Assembly: GCA_964474905.1 (NCBI GenBank)
Contig: CAYYUP010000005.1
Location: 1-64,000, forward strand
Direction: 5' to 3'
DNA: 64,000 nt
Source: JADJRG01 sp964474905
Lineage (GTDB): Bacteria > Myxococcota_A > Polyangia > Nannocystales > Nannocystaceae
The stretch's first letter is position 1, and each line of letters starts with the position of its first letter. Under the pieces are notes generated by a model that worked only from the letters and a program-made list of their open reading frames with translations, was not told the DNA's origin and made no database searches. Shown here in pieces: positions 19,579-28,822 of the stretch. The position numbers and the translations under genes were made by a program.

Positions 19579-19823
19579 GTCATCTTCGGCTCTGTTCCCC
19601 CGACGCTCACCGGGGGGCCGAAGTCCAGCTTATGCCGGTACTCCTGCCGGCTGCGGCTGCGTACCCGGCCCTCGGTGAGTTCGGCGTTGGTTGCGCCTAT
19701 CTGTCTGTTAGCCTTCCAATCTTGTAGAAAAATTACAATTTTTTCATAGAAGAATCCCTTTTCACATCCTGGAATATTTATGTTTTCTAGCAAGTATTCT
19801 GCCGAATAGTCTTTTTCGCTCAT
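19551..19823 (-). CDS. Doubtful 90-residue AT-rich open frame
   Basis: The first ~42 residues (MSEKDYSAEYLLENINIPGC to IFLQDWKANRQ) come from AT-rich DNA and look like a real protein start. The remainder is read from GC-rich DNA and crosses the hairpin and the end of the transglutaminase-like gene. The best reading is a truncated foreign gene whose frame runs on by chance. It diverges from the Fic gene. No family is recognised. Confidence 0.3.
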   Translation of the reverse strand: MSEKDYSAEYLLENINIPGCEKGFFYEKIVIFLQDWKANRQIGATNAELTEGRVRSRSRQEYRHKLDFGPPVSVGGTEPKMTYSALTVSE

Positions 19824-19943
19824 TTATTGTAGAAAAAAACTGATTTCTTGATAGAAAATTCTGCTAGATCTTCAAGGGTGAATCCTCCAGGACTCACGTA
19901 AACACACCACCTCCATCCATTTCCTCAGAGGATCACCACGACA
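19579..19943. other. Intergenic region with hairpin and AT-rich stretch
   Basis: 365 bases. The left part carries a GC hairpin. From ~19720 to ~19880 the DNA is markedly AT-rich (runs such as TACAATTTTTTCATAG), unlike the rest of the window, and contains the upstream region of the Fic gene and a doubtful small minus-strand gene. Confidence 0.7.
19584..19623. terminator. Two-tier hairpin after the transglutaminase-like gene
   Basis: CTTCGGC (19584-19590) pairs with GCCGAAG (19617-19623), and inside it CCCCCG (19597-19602) pairs with CGGGGG (19611-19616). It begins six bases after the stop codon. There is no T run, so it would need Rho or act as an RNA-stabilising 3' structure. Confidence 0.45.
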
Positions 19944-21464
19944 ATGATCTCAGACCGCAAGATCGGCGATTGGTGGGCAAAGTACGTCAATGAGTGCCCG
20001 ATCTGGCGGACAGAGGCTCTCCCCGATCCGTCCTTCAAGCAGCGCCTGCTCGCCGAGAAGCTCGCGATCGAGATTCGACGCGACCTACTCTGCCTGTGCA
20101 CTCCAAAAACGAGCGACAAACCACGCGAACTCCTGCTCGCTCGCTTCTGGGAGATTGTCGGCGCCATCCTCACGCCCTACGCACCCTACGCCCTGCAGGG
20201 GCCGACCGCGCTGAATACACATTTCGGCGACTGGAGCGTACCTCGCTCGGTCTGGGTTGCGACCACCCGATCACGGACACGGATCGCCCTACTCGATGAC
20301 ACAGAGCTCGTCGTCGACCGGGAGAACGCACTCTTCACTTCGTCTGCGGCGATCGAGACCCTGATAACCCCCTCGGGCTGCAAGCTCCAGGTCGAGGTAC
20401 CTGAGTCCGCGCTGATCCGGCTTCGCTTGCGGCATATGCGTAGCCAGCCAGATCTCGTCATGGCCTTCCTCAAGTCAGCGAAATTCGACCTCGACCGTCT
20501 CGAGGCCCTATCTCAAAGCCACTACCGCCCGGCAAAATTCAAGAAGCTCGCGGACTGGTGTGCACAGCTTGATCGCCCTGAAATCGCAGCAGTCCTCCGC
20601 GCCGGACGAACGCCGCCGCGCAAACCAACGACGATCACAGCCCCGCCCTCGCTCATCGCACCTGCTCGCCTGGGACAACCTGCTTACGTCACTCGCCTCC
20701 TCGATCACCTCCAGCTCCTGCGCGACGCTCTTGGTGAGCATCTTGAATGCCGCTTCGACGGCGGGCTTGTGCTCGACCGGGTCCTGGCCATCGCCGAGCA
20801 AGAGAAAAAATCTGATACCTATCACTCCTCGACGATCGAGGGATATCGTGTCAGTCCCCATGAGATCGACGTTCTCATCGGCGGCACCACCCCTCCCCCA
20901 AGTGGCGAGAGTCGTGAGCAAATCGAGCGGCGCATGGCTCTTCTCGGGTACTTCGCGGCTCATCACTTCACGCTCCAGCAGGTCGCAGGTCTGTTTGGTC
21001 GGGAGCGAGTGCTCACCGAGCGCCTGGCTCAGGATCTGCACGCTCAGCTCTTCAAACCGAGCGTTGACGCCTGTCTTTTAACCGCACCAAGCCTTCGCTC
21101 GTACCGAACAATCCCGGTCTACATCCGCAATTCGAGGTTTGTGCCGCCCAACTGGCAGAAACTAGGCGAACTGATGCAGAGTGCCATTGAGTTCATCAAT
21201 GACATCGACGAGTTCTCGGCCCGAGCCGTACTCATACACTACGCATTCGTGACGATCCACCCGTACACCGACGGCAACGGCCGGACCGCGCGGCTGCTGA
21301 TGAACTTTGTCCTCGCGACCTCCGGCGCACCCTGGGTGACGATCCGTATCGAGGATCGCGACGTCTACTTCCGGGCGCTGCAACAGGCCCAATGCGACTC
21401 GAAGTTCGACGGGCTCATCTCCCTCTTTAGCCGCTATTTCTCCGAGCCAACTCGCCGTCGATAG
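19944..21464 (+). CDS. Fic family protein (probable AMP-transferase)
   Basis: 506 residues. The C-terminal third holds the Fic core HPYTDGNGRTAR with catalytic His439, preceded by a flap region, so NMP transfer from a nucleotide to a protein Tyr/Ser/Thr is expected. An inhibitory-helix motif S-x-x-x-E-G (SSTIEGYRVS, Glu299) lies upstream in the same chain, which is the class II arrangement of auto-inhibited Fic enzymes. The N-terminal ~280 residues (PYALQGPTALNTHFGDW) are not a standard Fic_N; they faintly recall AbiEi-type DNA-binding domains. The gene sits alone next to AT-rich DNA, consistent with acquisition by transfer. Confidence 0.87.
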   Translation: MISDRKIGDWWAKYVNECPIWRTEALPDPSFKQRLLAEKLAIEIRRDLLCLCTPKTSDKPRELLLARFWEIVGAILTPYAPYALQGPTALNTHFGDWSVPRSVWVATTRSRTRIALLDDTELVVDRENALFTSSAAIETLITPSGCKLQVEVPESALIRLRLRHMRSQPDLVMAFLKSAKFDLDRLEALSQSHYRPAKFKKLADWCAQLDRPEIAAVLRAGRTPPRKPTTITAPPSLIAPARLGQPAYVTRLLDHLQLLRDALGEHLECRFDGGLVLDRVLAIAEQEKKSDTYHSSTIEGYRVSPHEIDVLIGGTTPPPSGESREQIERRMALLGYFAAHHFTLQQVAGLFGRERVLTERLAQDLHAQLFKPSVDACLLTAPSLRSYRTIPVYIRNSRFVPPNWQKLGELMQSAIEFINDIDEFSARAVLIHYAFVTIHPYTDGNGRTARLLMNFVLATSGAPWVTIRIEDRDVYFRALQQAQCDSKFDGLISLFSRYFSEPTRRR

Positions 21465-21679
21465 CGTCGACTCTCGGCACTCAATGCTCACCCTCTGTGC
21501 GACCCCGATCGCCGACTCGTTACCCTTACCCCTGAGCGACTGAGCTCGGCAAGGTGGCTGAGCCTGTCGATGCCGGGTCCCGACAAGCGCTAGCTTTGCT
21601 CCCAATTCGAGCGCGATTTGGTGTAGCGTCTCCGCTCACTGTGAGACGCGCAAGCCCGAGTCCGTCGCAGCAACCTAGG

Positions 21680-23404
21680 ATGTTGAGCATCCTTCCCCGA
21701 CCACAGACGCGTGCCCTGATTCGCCTCAGAACGGCGTTTACAGGGTCACTCTTGCCGTTTTTTCTCTTCGCAGGCATCGCCGCAGCAGCTCCGCCGCCGC
21801 CCCCTGATGCCCCAGCTCCCTCCCCCGCCGAGGCACCCAAAGCGATCGCCCCAGCAGAGCCTCCCGGCCCCGAGATCGCCGCTGATGCTGGCCTTGAGCA
21901 GGGGCCCGCGCCCGAGCTGGCCGAGGCGCCCGAGCTGGCCGAGCCGATCGTGCCCGCGACTCCGGATCCCGTTGACACGCCCTCACCCAAGCGGACAACC
22001 GAGGACAAGAGCAAGAATAAGGATAGGAGCAAGAGCGCCGAGGACAGCCGCGGGCTTAACCGGCACGATCCAAATACACCGCCCGGCTACAGCGAAGGCT
22101 TTCACTTCGGCTCCTACGGCCGGGTCGTGGCCGGTGGCGATGCGACCGGACGAGCGATCCGCAACGCCGACATCGTCGCCTTCGGCTCACGCCTAGACGA
22201 GAGCACCTACGCCGAACTCGAGATCCGCCGCGAGGACTATTGGGAGGCCACGGACTCCTATACCCGCATGGTGATGACGCTGGCGATGGCCAACCCGGCA
22301 TTTCACTACACCGGCAATTTTGCCGTCAAGATGGCGATCCGCAACCTCTACCTCGAGTCGGCGGATCTCGGCGTGCGCGGCCTCCGAGTGTGGATGGGCT
22401 CGCGCATGTACCGCGGCGATGACATCTACGTCCTCAATTTTTGGCCCCTCGACAATCTTAATACGATCGGCGGCGGCGTCGGCTACTACTTCCAGAGCCA
22501 GACCTCGCTCAAGCTGCACGCCGGCCTCAACCAACCGCAAAATGGCTGGTTTAAGCAAAGCATCGACCGGCCGCTGCCGCAAAACCAGATCGGCGCGACC
22601 CAGGTCGCACTCCTCGACCGACAAAAGCTCATCGCCAGCGCCAAGCTCGAGCACACCATTAACGTCGGTGAAACCGGCGGCATCAAGGCGAGCGGCTACG
22701 GCGAATTTCATTACACAGGCCAGGGCCAGCGCGAGATCACAAATCTCGTCTACGAAGAGCTTCCGGCAGACAAGGGTTTTGTCGCCGGCGCCCAGCTCTC
22801 GGCCTACACCGGAAAGCGGAGTTCACACCTCAACCTGATCGCCCGCTACGCTGGCGGCATGGCGGCTTATGGCGAGTTTAATGCACCCGTGCAACTCGCT
22901 CTCGATCGCTCGAGCAAGGGCGCCCGCGAGCTGCTCTTTGCCGCCACCGGCAACTACGAGATCGGGCCCTTTGGGGTGATGCTCGGCTCCTATTTTCGCA
23001 GCTTCCGCAACGCTTCGCCGGCCCTCGACTACCACGACTTAAACGAGGGCATCGTGCTCCTGCGGCCGCAGATCTGGCTGACCCGAAAACGCTTTGTCGG
23101 CCTCGCGCTCGAGGGCTCCTACCAGGCGCAGCAGCGAGGCGTAGCGGCCATCGACGACACCGGCGAGACCACACCGATCTTCGCCCAGGTCGGCCGCTTT
23201 GGCGTCATTCCATTCCTCTCACCGGGCGGCGCCGGGGCCTTCACCAGGCCGCACCTCCAGCTGATCTACCTGCTCACCGTGCGAGACGATGGCGCCCGCT
23301 CGCTCTACGCCAACGACGATGTCTTCGCCCGTCGCGGCGTCGATCACTTCATCGGTATCACCGCAGAGTGGTGGTTCGGTTCGACCTCTTACTTCCGCGA
23401 CTAG
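21680..23404 (+). CDS. LamB/maltoporin-like outer-membrane porin
   Basis: 574 residues from the ATG at 21680; a GTG at 21554 would add 42 residues before the signal peptide. A signal peptide ends in AGIAAAA, then a Pro/Ala/Glu-rich linker and a Lys-rich stretch lead to a beta-barrel with the LamB-like start GFHFGSYGRV and features such as GYYFQSQTSLKLHAGLNQP and alternating aromatic strands to the C-terminus. It is the first gene of a maltodextrin operon; the next start is 11 bases away. The role is diffusion of maltodextrins through the outer membrane. The call as LamB-type rests on motif style plus context. Confidence 0.75.
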   Translation: MLSILPRPQTRALIRLRTAFTGSLLPFFLFAGIAAAAPPPPPDAPAPSPAEAPKAIAPAEPPGPEIAADAGLEQGPAPELAEAPELAEPIVPATPDPVDTPSPKRTTEDKSKNKDRSKSAEDSRGLNRHDPNTPPGYSEGFHFGSYGRVVAGGDATGRAIRNADIVAFGSRLDESTYAELEIRREDYWEATDSYTRMVMTLAMANPAFHYTGNFAVKMAIRNLYLESADLGVRGLRVWMGSRMYRGDDIYVLNFWPLDNLNTIGGGVGYYFQSQTSLKLHAGLNQPQNGWFKQSIDRPLPQNQIGATQVALLDRQKLIASAKLEHTINVGETGGIKASGYGEFHYTGQGQREITNLVYEELPADKGFVAGAQLSAYTGKRSSHLNLIARYAGGMAAYGEFNAPVQLALDRSSKGARELLFAATGNYEIGPFGVMLGSYFRSFRNASPALDYHDLNEGIVLLRPQIWLTRKRFVGLALEGSYQAQQRGVAAIDDTGETTPIFAQVGRFGVIPFLSPGGAGAFTRPHLQLIYLLTVRDDGARSLYANDDVFARRGVDHFIGITAEWWFGSTSYFRD

Positions 23405-23414
23405 TCCGAGCCCC

Positions 23415-25403
23415 ATGCAGCCACACCCACCGCACCGCTTCGTCCGCACCTTGACCGCAGGATGGGGCGCGCCCAGAGCCCGCCTGCGTGGCGTCACGGC
23501 ACTCTTAGGTCGCGGCCTCGCTACCCTTGCGCTCCTCGGGGGCATCGCCGCGGCGGCCGGCTGCATGCACTTTCAAGAGTTCCAGGAGCCGATCGAACTC
23601 GACACTCACGTCGACGATTGGCGCGACGAAATCATCTACCAGATCCTCGTCGATCGCTTCGCCGACGGCGACGACGCCAACAATTTTAGCCTCGACCCCA
23701 CCGGCATGGCCCGCTACCACGGCGGCGACTGGCGGGGCATCGAGGATAAGCTCGACTACATCGAATCCCTTGGGGTCACCGCCCTCTGGATCTCGCCGGT
23801 GATCAAAAATGTCGAGACCGACGCCAACGTCGACGGTTACCACGGCTATTGGGCCCAGGACTTTGGCGCCACAAACCCGCATTTTGGCGATCTGATCGCC
23901 CTGCGCTCTTTGGTCGACGCCGCCCACGCCCGCGGCATGAAGATCATCATCGACATCGTCACAAACCACGTCGGTCAGGCCTTTTATTACGACATCAACA
24001 TGAACGGCGTGCCCGACATCCAGCTCCAGGGCGATGGTTCAGGCAAGTCGCCGGTGCAGCACGTCACCGAATACGACCCCGATTTTGACCCCCGCGGGGT
24101 CCAGGCCTTCACCTCCTTGGGCGAAGCCGGACCGGCGCCGGTGATCTTTCAGTACGACCCGGCGACCAACCACGTGCCGCCACAACCGGCCATCTTTGCC
24201 AAGGCCGAGACCTACAACCGCCGCGGTCGCACCTACAACTTCGACATCCCCGACCAACTCCTGCACGGCGATTTTCCGGGCGGCCTCAAGGATATCGATA
24301 CCACCCGCTGCGAGGTCAAACGCGAGTTTGTCGACGTCTACGCCCGCTGGATCGAACTCACCGACGCCGACGGCTACCGCATCGACACCATCAAGCACGT
24401 CGAATACGATTTTTGGCGCTACTTCACCCAGCGGTTGCGCCAACGACTAGGAGCCCAGGGCAAGAACAATTTCTTGATGTTCGGCGAGGCCTTCGACGGC
24501 AACGACGCGCTGGTCGGCTCCTTTACCCGCAACGATTATTACAACCATTGGACCGACGATAAAACCGAGAGCCCCGAAGCCCTAGAGCGCGACGCCTCCT
24601 GCGGCGACGACGGGCCGGCGCTCACCGGCGATATGCTCGACAGCGTCTTCTACTTCCCGCAGCACTACCAGGGCTTCGCCGACGTCGTCCGCAACGGCGG
24701 CGGCTCGCAAAAACTCGCGGACCTGTGGGCAGCGAGGCCGACCAACTACGGCACGACACCCGCTGCCGACGGCATCGGCATCAGCCCGGCCAAAGCGCAG
24801 ATCAATTTTATCGACAACCACGACGTCGCCCGCTTCCTCTTTTGGATCAAAAATGAGCCCGAATCGGTCAAGATCCCGCTCCTCCACAATGCGCTCTTCT
24901 TGCTGCTGACGATGGATGGCATGCCCTGTATCTACTACGGCACCGAGCAAGAATTCGACGGCGGCAACGACCCCTCCAACCGCGAAGATCTGTGGACAAG
25001 CGGTTACGACACGAGCGGCCGCACCTTCAAGTGGACACAAAAGTTGATCGCCCTGCGCAAGGCCTACGTCGCCCTCCGAAGGGGCGACACCCAAGTTGTC
25101 TGGGCAAGCGAACACAGCGACGCGGAGAGCGATGCCGGCATCTTCGCCTTCGAACGCTTCGGCGGCGACGCGGGCGAAAACTACGCCTTGGCGATCATGA
25201 ACAACAGCCGAAGGGCAACAGCCTCCCCGGAGTTCATGGACACTCGCATGACCGTCTCAGTGGCGCCCGGCACCGTACTCGTCGACGTGCTCGGCGGCGA
25301 CAGCCAATACACCGTCCAGGGCGATGGCTCGCTCGGCATTGTCCTGCAGCCGCTGACCCGCGCGCTGCTCGTGCCCGCCGGTGCAGTCGTCGGCGGGATC
25401 TAA
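23415..25403 (+). CDS. GH13 alpha-amylase family lipoprotein (third)
   Basis: 662 residues from the ATG at 23415; frames starting further upstream overlap the porin gene. Signal with lipobox AAGC is followed almost at once by the catalytic barrel. GH13 regions are DIVTNH, GYRIDTIKH (nucleophile Asp324), FGEAFDG (Glu358) and FIDNHD (Asp470). The long B-domain (FDIPDQLLHGDFPGGLKDID) differs from the two amylases at 13-17 kb. Placed between a porin and an ABC transporter, it probably makes short maltodextrins in the periplasm or at the surface for import. Confidence 0.92.
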   Translation: MQPHPPHRFVRTLTAGWGAPRARLRGVTALLGRGLATLALLGGIAAAAGCMHFQEFQEPIELDTHVDDWRDEIIYQILVDRFADGDDANNFSLDPTGMARYHGGDWRGIEDKLDYIESLGVTALWISPVIKNVETDANVDGYHGYWAQDFGATNPHFGDLIALRSLVDAAHARGMKIIIDIVTNHVGQAFYYDINMNGVPDIQLQGDGSGKSPVQHVTEYDPDFDPRGVQAFTSLGEAGPAPVIFQYDPATNHVPPQPAIFAKAETYNRRGRTYNFDIPDQLLHGDFPGGLKDIDTTRCEVKREFVDVYARWIELTDADGYRIDTIKHVEYDFWRYFTQRLRQRLGAQGKNNFLMFGEAFDGNDALVGSFTRNDYYNHWTDDKTESPEALERDASCGDDGPALTGDMLDSVFYFPQHYQGFADVVRNGGGSQKLADLWAARPTNYGTTPAADGIGISPAKAQINFIDNHDVARFLFWIKNEPESVKIPLLHNALFLLLTMDGMPCIYYGTEQEFDGGNDPSNREDLWTSGYDTSGRTFKWTQKLIALRKAYVALRRGDTQVVWASEHSDAESDAGIFAFERFGGDAGENYALAIMNNSRRATASPEFMDTRMTVSVAPGTVLVDVLGGDSQYTVQGDGSLGIVLQPLTRALLVPAGAVVGGI

Positions 25404-25418
25404 CAAAGGGGCACCACG

Positions 25419-26507
25419 ATGGTCGCCGTAACTGTCTCAGAGGTCAGGAAGAGCTTCGGTACAACCGAGGTCTTAAAGGGCATCAACGTGCACGTCGCCG
25501 ACGGCGAATTCGCGGTCCTGGTCGGCCCCAGCGGCTGCGGCAAGTCAACGCTGCTCCGTATTCTCGCCGGCCTCGAGGAGGTTAGCTCCGGCACCCTGAT
25601 GTTCGGCGAACGCGAGGTCACCAACCTCCAACCCCGCGACCGCAACATCGCCATGGTCTTCCAGAGCTACGCGCTCTACCCCCACCTGAGCGTCCGCGAC
25701 AACCTGGCCTTTGGGCTCAAGCTGCGCAAGACCGACGCAGCGACGATCAAGTTGCGTGTCGACGAGGTCGCCAAGATGCTCGGCCTGGATCCACTGCTCG
25801 ATCGCCTGCCCAGGGCGCTCTCTGGCGGCCAACGACAGCGGGTGGCGATGGGCCGGGCGATCGTCCGCAGGCCGGCGCTTTTTCTCTTTGACGAGCCCCT
25901 CAGCAACCTCGATGCCGCCCTCCGAGCGCAGGTCCGCGTCGACATCCGCAAGCTCCACGACAAGCTCTCTGCGACCAGCGTCTACGTCACTCACGATCAG
26001 GTCGAGGCGATGACGCTCGCCGACGTCATGTTTGTGCTCAACGGCGGTGTCGTCGAGCAAAGCGGCCGCCCCTTAGAGGTCTACGACTCGCCCGCGACCC
26101 GCTTCGTCGCCGGATTTTTGGGCTCGCCAGCGATGAATTTTATCCCGGCGACGATCCTCGCCAACACCGGCGGAGAGCACCTCCAGGCCCGTTTGGGCGA
26201 CGGCAGCGAGACCCTTGTGCTGCCTACTAAAGGTCCCGCGTTGCGCCCGGATCAACAGGTCGAGGTCGGCGTGCGCCCACAGGACCTGATGCTCTGCGAT
26301 GCAGACCAGGCCGACTTCGAATTAAAGGTCGAATTTGTCGAACTCCTTGGCCCCGAGATCCACGCCCACTGTGCGCTCGCCGGGACCAAGGTCGTCGCTT
26401 GTATCGAAGCCTCGGCGGCCTCCAGCATCGCCGTCGGCGAACGACTGCCGCTGCGGATCCGCAAGCTCCATCTCTTCGACCAGGACTCAGGACGCGCACT
26501 CCGATGA
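25419..26507 (+). CDS. malK: Maltodextrin ABC transporter ATP-binding subunit
   Basis: 362 residues, the usual MalK/UgpC length. Walker A GPSGCGKST (36-44), Q-loop MVFQSYALYPHL, ABC signature LSGGQRQRV (134-), Walker B LFLFDEP and D-loop SNLDA, H-switch VTHDQVEAM, then a C-terminal TOBE-like regulatory domain (VGVRPQDLML). It energises the permease formed by the next two genes from the cytoplasmic side. A good ribosome site (AAAGGGG) precedes the ATG. The stop overlaps the next start (ATGA). Confidence 0.93.
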   Translation: MVAVTVSEVRKSFGTTEVLKGINVHVADGEFAVLVGPSGCGKSTLLRILAGLEEVSSGTLMFGEREVTNLQPRDRNIAMVFQSYALYPHLSVRDNLAFGLKLRKTDAATIKLRVDEVAKMLGLDPLLDRLPRALSGGQRQRVAMGRAIVRRPALFLFDEPLSNLDAALRAQVRVDIRKLHDKLSATSVYVTHDQVEAMTLADVMFVLNGGVVEQSGRPLEVYDSPATRFVAGFLGSPAMNFIPATILANTGGEHLQARLGDGSETLVLPTKGPALRPDQQVEVGVRPQDLMLCDADQADFELKVEFVELLGPEIHAHCALAGTKVVACIEASAASSIAVGERLPLRIRKLHLFDQDSGRALR

Positions 26508-28822
26508 CCGCGATCTGCACAAAGAATCTCGGCCTTGTCGGCCTCGCCCGAGGCGCGGGTCCTGCGGTGCAAAGGGTCGCGATCGCCGGACTGCTGCTCA
26601 CCAGCGCCAGCGCCAGCGCCGACGAGAGCACCGCCACACAAAGCGTCGACAGGGACGCGCCGATCCAGCTCTGGCACGCCTACCGCGGCGCCGAAGAGGA
26701 CGCTCTGACGGCGATCATCAAGCGCCACCGAGCCGCCGGTGGGGCGCCTGTCGAGCTGCTCGCCCTGCCCTACGACGCTTTCGGATCGAAGCTCGGTGCC
26801 TCGATCCCGCTGGGCGAAGGGCCCGATCTCTACATCGACTCCCACGAGCGCCTGGGCGACTACCGAGTCCGTGGCATCGTCGCGTCGATCGATGCTGCCT
26901 CCGTCGACTCCCAAGGCTTCCGCGACAACGCACTCGAAGCGGTGACCCTCGGCGGCGAGATCTGGGGGCTGCCACTCTCCCAAAAATGCGTCGCGCTCTA
27001 CGTCAACAAAGGTCTATTAAACGACGTACCTGAGACATTAGAGGGCATTGCGGCCCTCCAGCCCAGGCTGCCGCCGGGGGTTTTTGCGCTCGCCTACGAG
27101 GCCCAAGGAGCCTACGCCCACTCGGCGATCCTGGGGGCCTTCGGCGGCTCCCTACTTGGCCCTGAGGACAGCTACGGATTTGTCGGTGAGCCGGCGATCC
27201 GTTCGCTCGAACTCGTCAAGTCGCTGCTCGAGAGCGGCGCCGTGCCGAGCGATGCCGACGGTGCGCTGGTCACCGATCTCTTTCGCGCTGGCAAGGCTGC
27301 GACCGCGATCTCCGGCCCCTGGCTCGCTGCCGATCTCGGTGATGCCAACCTCGACTACGAGGTCGTGCTGCTGCCGAAGATCGCCGCCGCCGACAACCAG
27401 CCGATGCGACCGATGCTCTCGGTCGAAACGGTGATGCTCTCCCCCCGAGGTGCGCAGCGGCCGGAGGTTCTGGCCCTCGCAACCCTGATCGCCAGCCGTG
27501 AGGCCGCCGCGATCCGGCAACAAAGGGCCCGCACCCTGACGGCCCGCCGCGATGTGCCGCTGCCCGAGGGCGATGCCTTTCTCGGGACTTTTGCCGCCCA
27601 AGCCAAAACCGCAATCCCGATGCCCAGTTCGTCGGCAATGCGCGCGACCTGGGAGCCAACCACCCGCGCGATCAAGGCCTTCCTCCGCGGCGAGCTCGAC
27701 GCGGCCGCTGCCACCGAAGGCGCCCGCAAACGCTTCGACGACGTGCGTCGGCCACCCCCGCCACCGGCCTCGCCGACGCCACTGCTGATCGTCGTCGGCC
27801 TGCTCCTGCTCTACCTCGCCTTTAACCTGGTGAAGGCGGCAAGGGACGGCGACCTGCGACCGGCACTGCGCCGCTCCCTGCCGGCCTACCGCTACATCGC
27901 CCACGCCGTGGTGGCCATCGGCCTCCTGGTGCTGGTGCCACTGGTCATCGGCGCCGCGACTTCGCTCTGGGCCGGGCGCCCCGAGACCGGTCATTACGTC
28001 GGCCTCGCCAATTTTGTCGATATCCTGACGGCCCGCGGCGGGCCGCTCTTGGCGACCGGCTCGTTCTACCTGGTACTGCTCGTCACCCTACTCTGGACGC
28101 TCTCCAACGTCGTCTTGCACCTCGCGCTCGGGGTCTCGCTGGGGCTCATCCTGTCGCGGCCCACAATGAAGTTGCGGGGCATCTACCGGGTGCTCCTGAT
28201 CATCCCCTGGGCAGTGCCCAATTACGTGACCGCACTCGCCTGGAAGGGCATGTTCCACCGCCAATTCGGCGCGGTTACAGGGCTTATCGAAGCTCTCAAC
28301 CGCGGCCTGGGACTCAGCCTCGAGCCCATCGCCTGGTTCTCAAAATTTTCGACCGCCTTCACAGCAAACCTTGCCACCAACGTCTGGCTCGGCTTCCCCT
28401 TTATGATGGTGATCACCCTCGGGGCCCTGACCGCTGTGCCAGGTGATGTTTTAGAGGCCGCCGAGGTCGACGGTGCCAGCCGCTGGCAGCGGCTCTGGCG
28501 GGTGACGCTGCCGATCATTCGACCGACGATGCTACCAGCGGTCGTGCTCGGCGCGATCTGGACCTTCAATATGTTCAATGTGGTCTTTCTGGTCTCCGGC
28601 GGCGAGCCGGACGGGACCACCGACATTTTGGTCTCCGAAGCCTACCGCTGGGCCTTCACCCGCGAGGCCCAATACGGGTACGCGGCCGCCTACGCGGTGC
28701 TCATCTTCTTGATGCTCTTTAGCGTCACCCGCCTGGGGGAGTGGCGCGCAAAGGCCAAGGCCGACCGCCAGGCTGCGGCGATCGCCGATGCGCAGGCCGT
28801 CGCCAAAGGAGGCGCACATTGA
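26504..28822 (+). CDS. MalE-MalF fusion: sugar-binding protein joined to permease
   Basis: 772 residues from the ATG at 26504 that overlaps the malK stop. Residues ~25-420 form an extracellular solute-binding protein of the MalE type (signal peptide ending SASASA; IQLWHAYRG; IWGLPLSQKCVALYVNK; ISGPWLAADL). A Pro-rich joint and a membrane helix at ~425-445 lead into a MalF-like permease with about seven helices and the EAA coupling loop EAAEVDGASRWQRLWRVTL (~652). In most Gram-negative CUT1 transporters these are two genes. Here no stop or frameshift separates them, so the binding protein would be tethered to the permease, one per transporter. Confidence 0.92.
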   Translation: MTAICTKNLGLVGLARGAGPAVQRVAIAGLLLTSASASADESTATQSVDRDAPIQLWHAYRGAEEDALTAIIKRHRAAGGAPVELLALPYDAFGSKLGASIPLGEGPDLYIDSHERLGDYRVRGIVASIDAASVDSQGFRDNALEAVTLGGEIWGLPLSQKCVALYVNKGLLNDVPETLEGIAALQPRLPPGVFALAYEAQGAYAHSAILGAFGGSLLGPEDSYGFVGEPAIRSLELVKSLLESGAVPSDADGALVTDLFRAGKAATAISGPWLAADLGDANLDYEVVLLPKIAAADNQPMRPMLSVETVMLSPRGAQRPEVLALATLIASREAAAIRQQRARTLTARRDVPLPEGDAFLGTFAAQAKTAIPMPSSSAMRATWEPTTRAIKAFLRGELDAAAATEGARKRFDDVRRPPPPPASPTPLLIVVGLLLLYLAFNLVKAARDGDLRPALRRSLPAYRYIAHAVVAIGLLVLVPLVIGAATSLWAGRPETGHYVGLANFVDILTARGGPLLATGSFYLVLLVTLLWTLSNVVLHLALGVSLGLILSRPTMKLRGIYRVLLIIPWAVPNYVTALAWKGMFHRQFGAVTGLIEALNRGLGLSLEPIAWFSKFSTAFTANLATNVWLGFPFMMVITLGALTAVPGDVLEAAEVDGASRWQRLWRVTLPIIRPTMLPAVVLGAIWTFNMFNVVFLVSGGEPDGTTDILVSEAYRWAFTREAQYGYAAAYAVLIFLMLFSVTRLGEWRAKAKADRQAAAIADAQAVAKGGAH

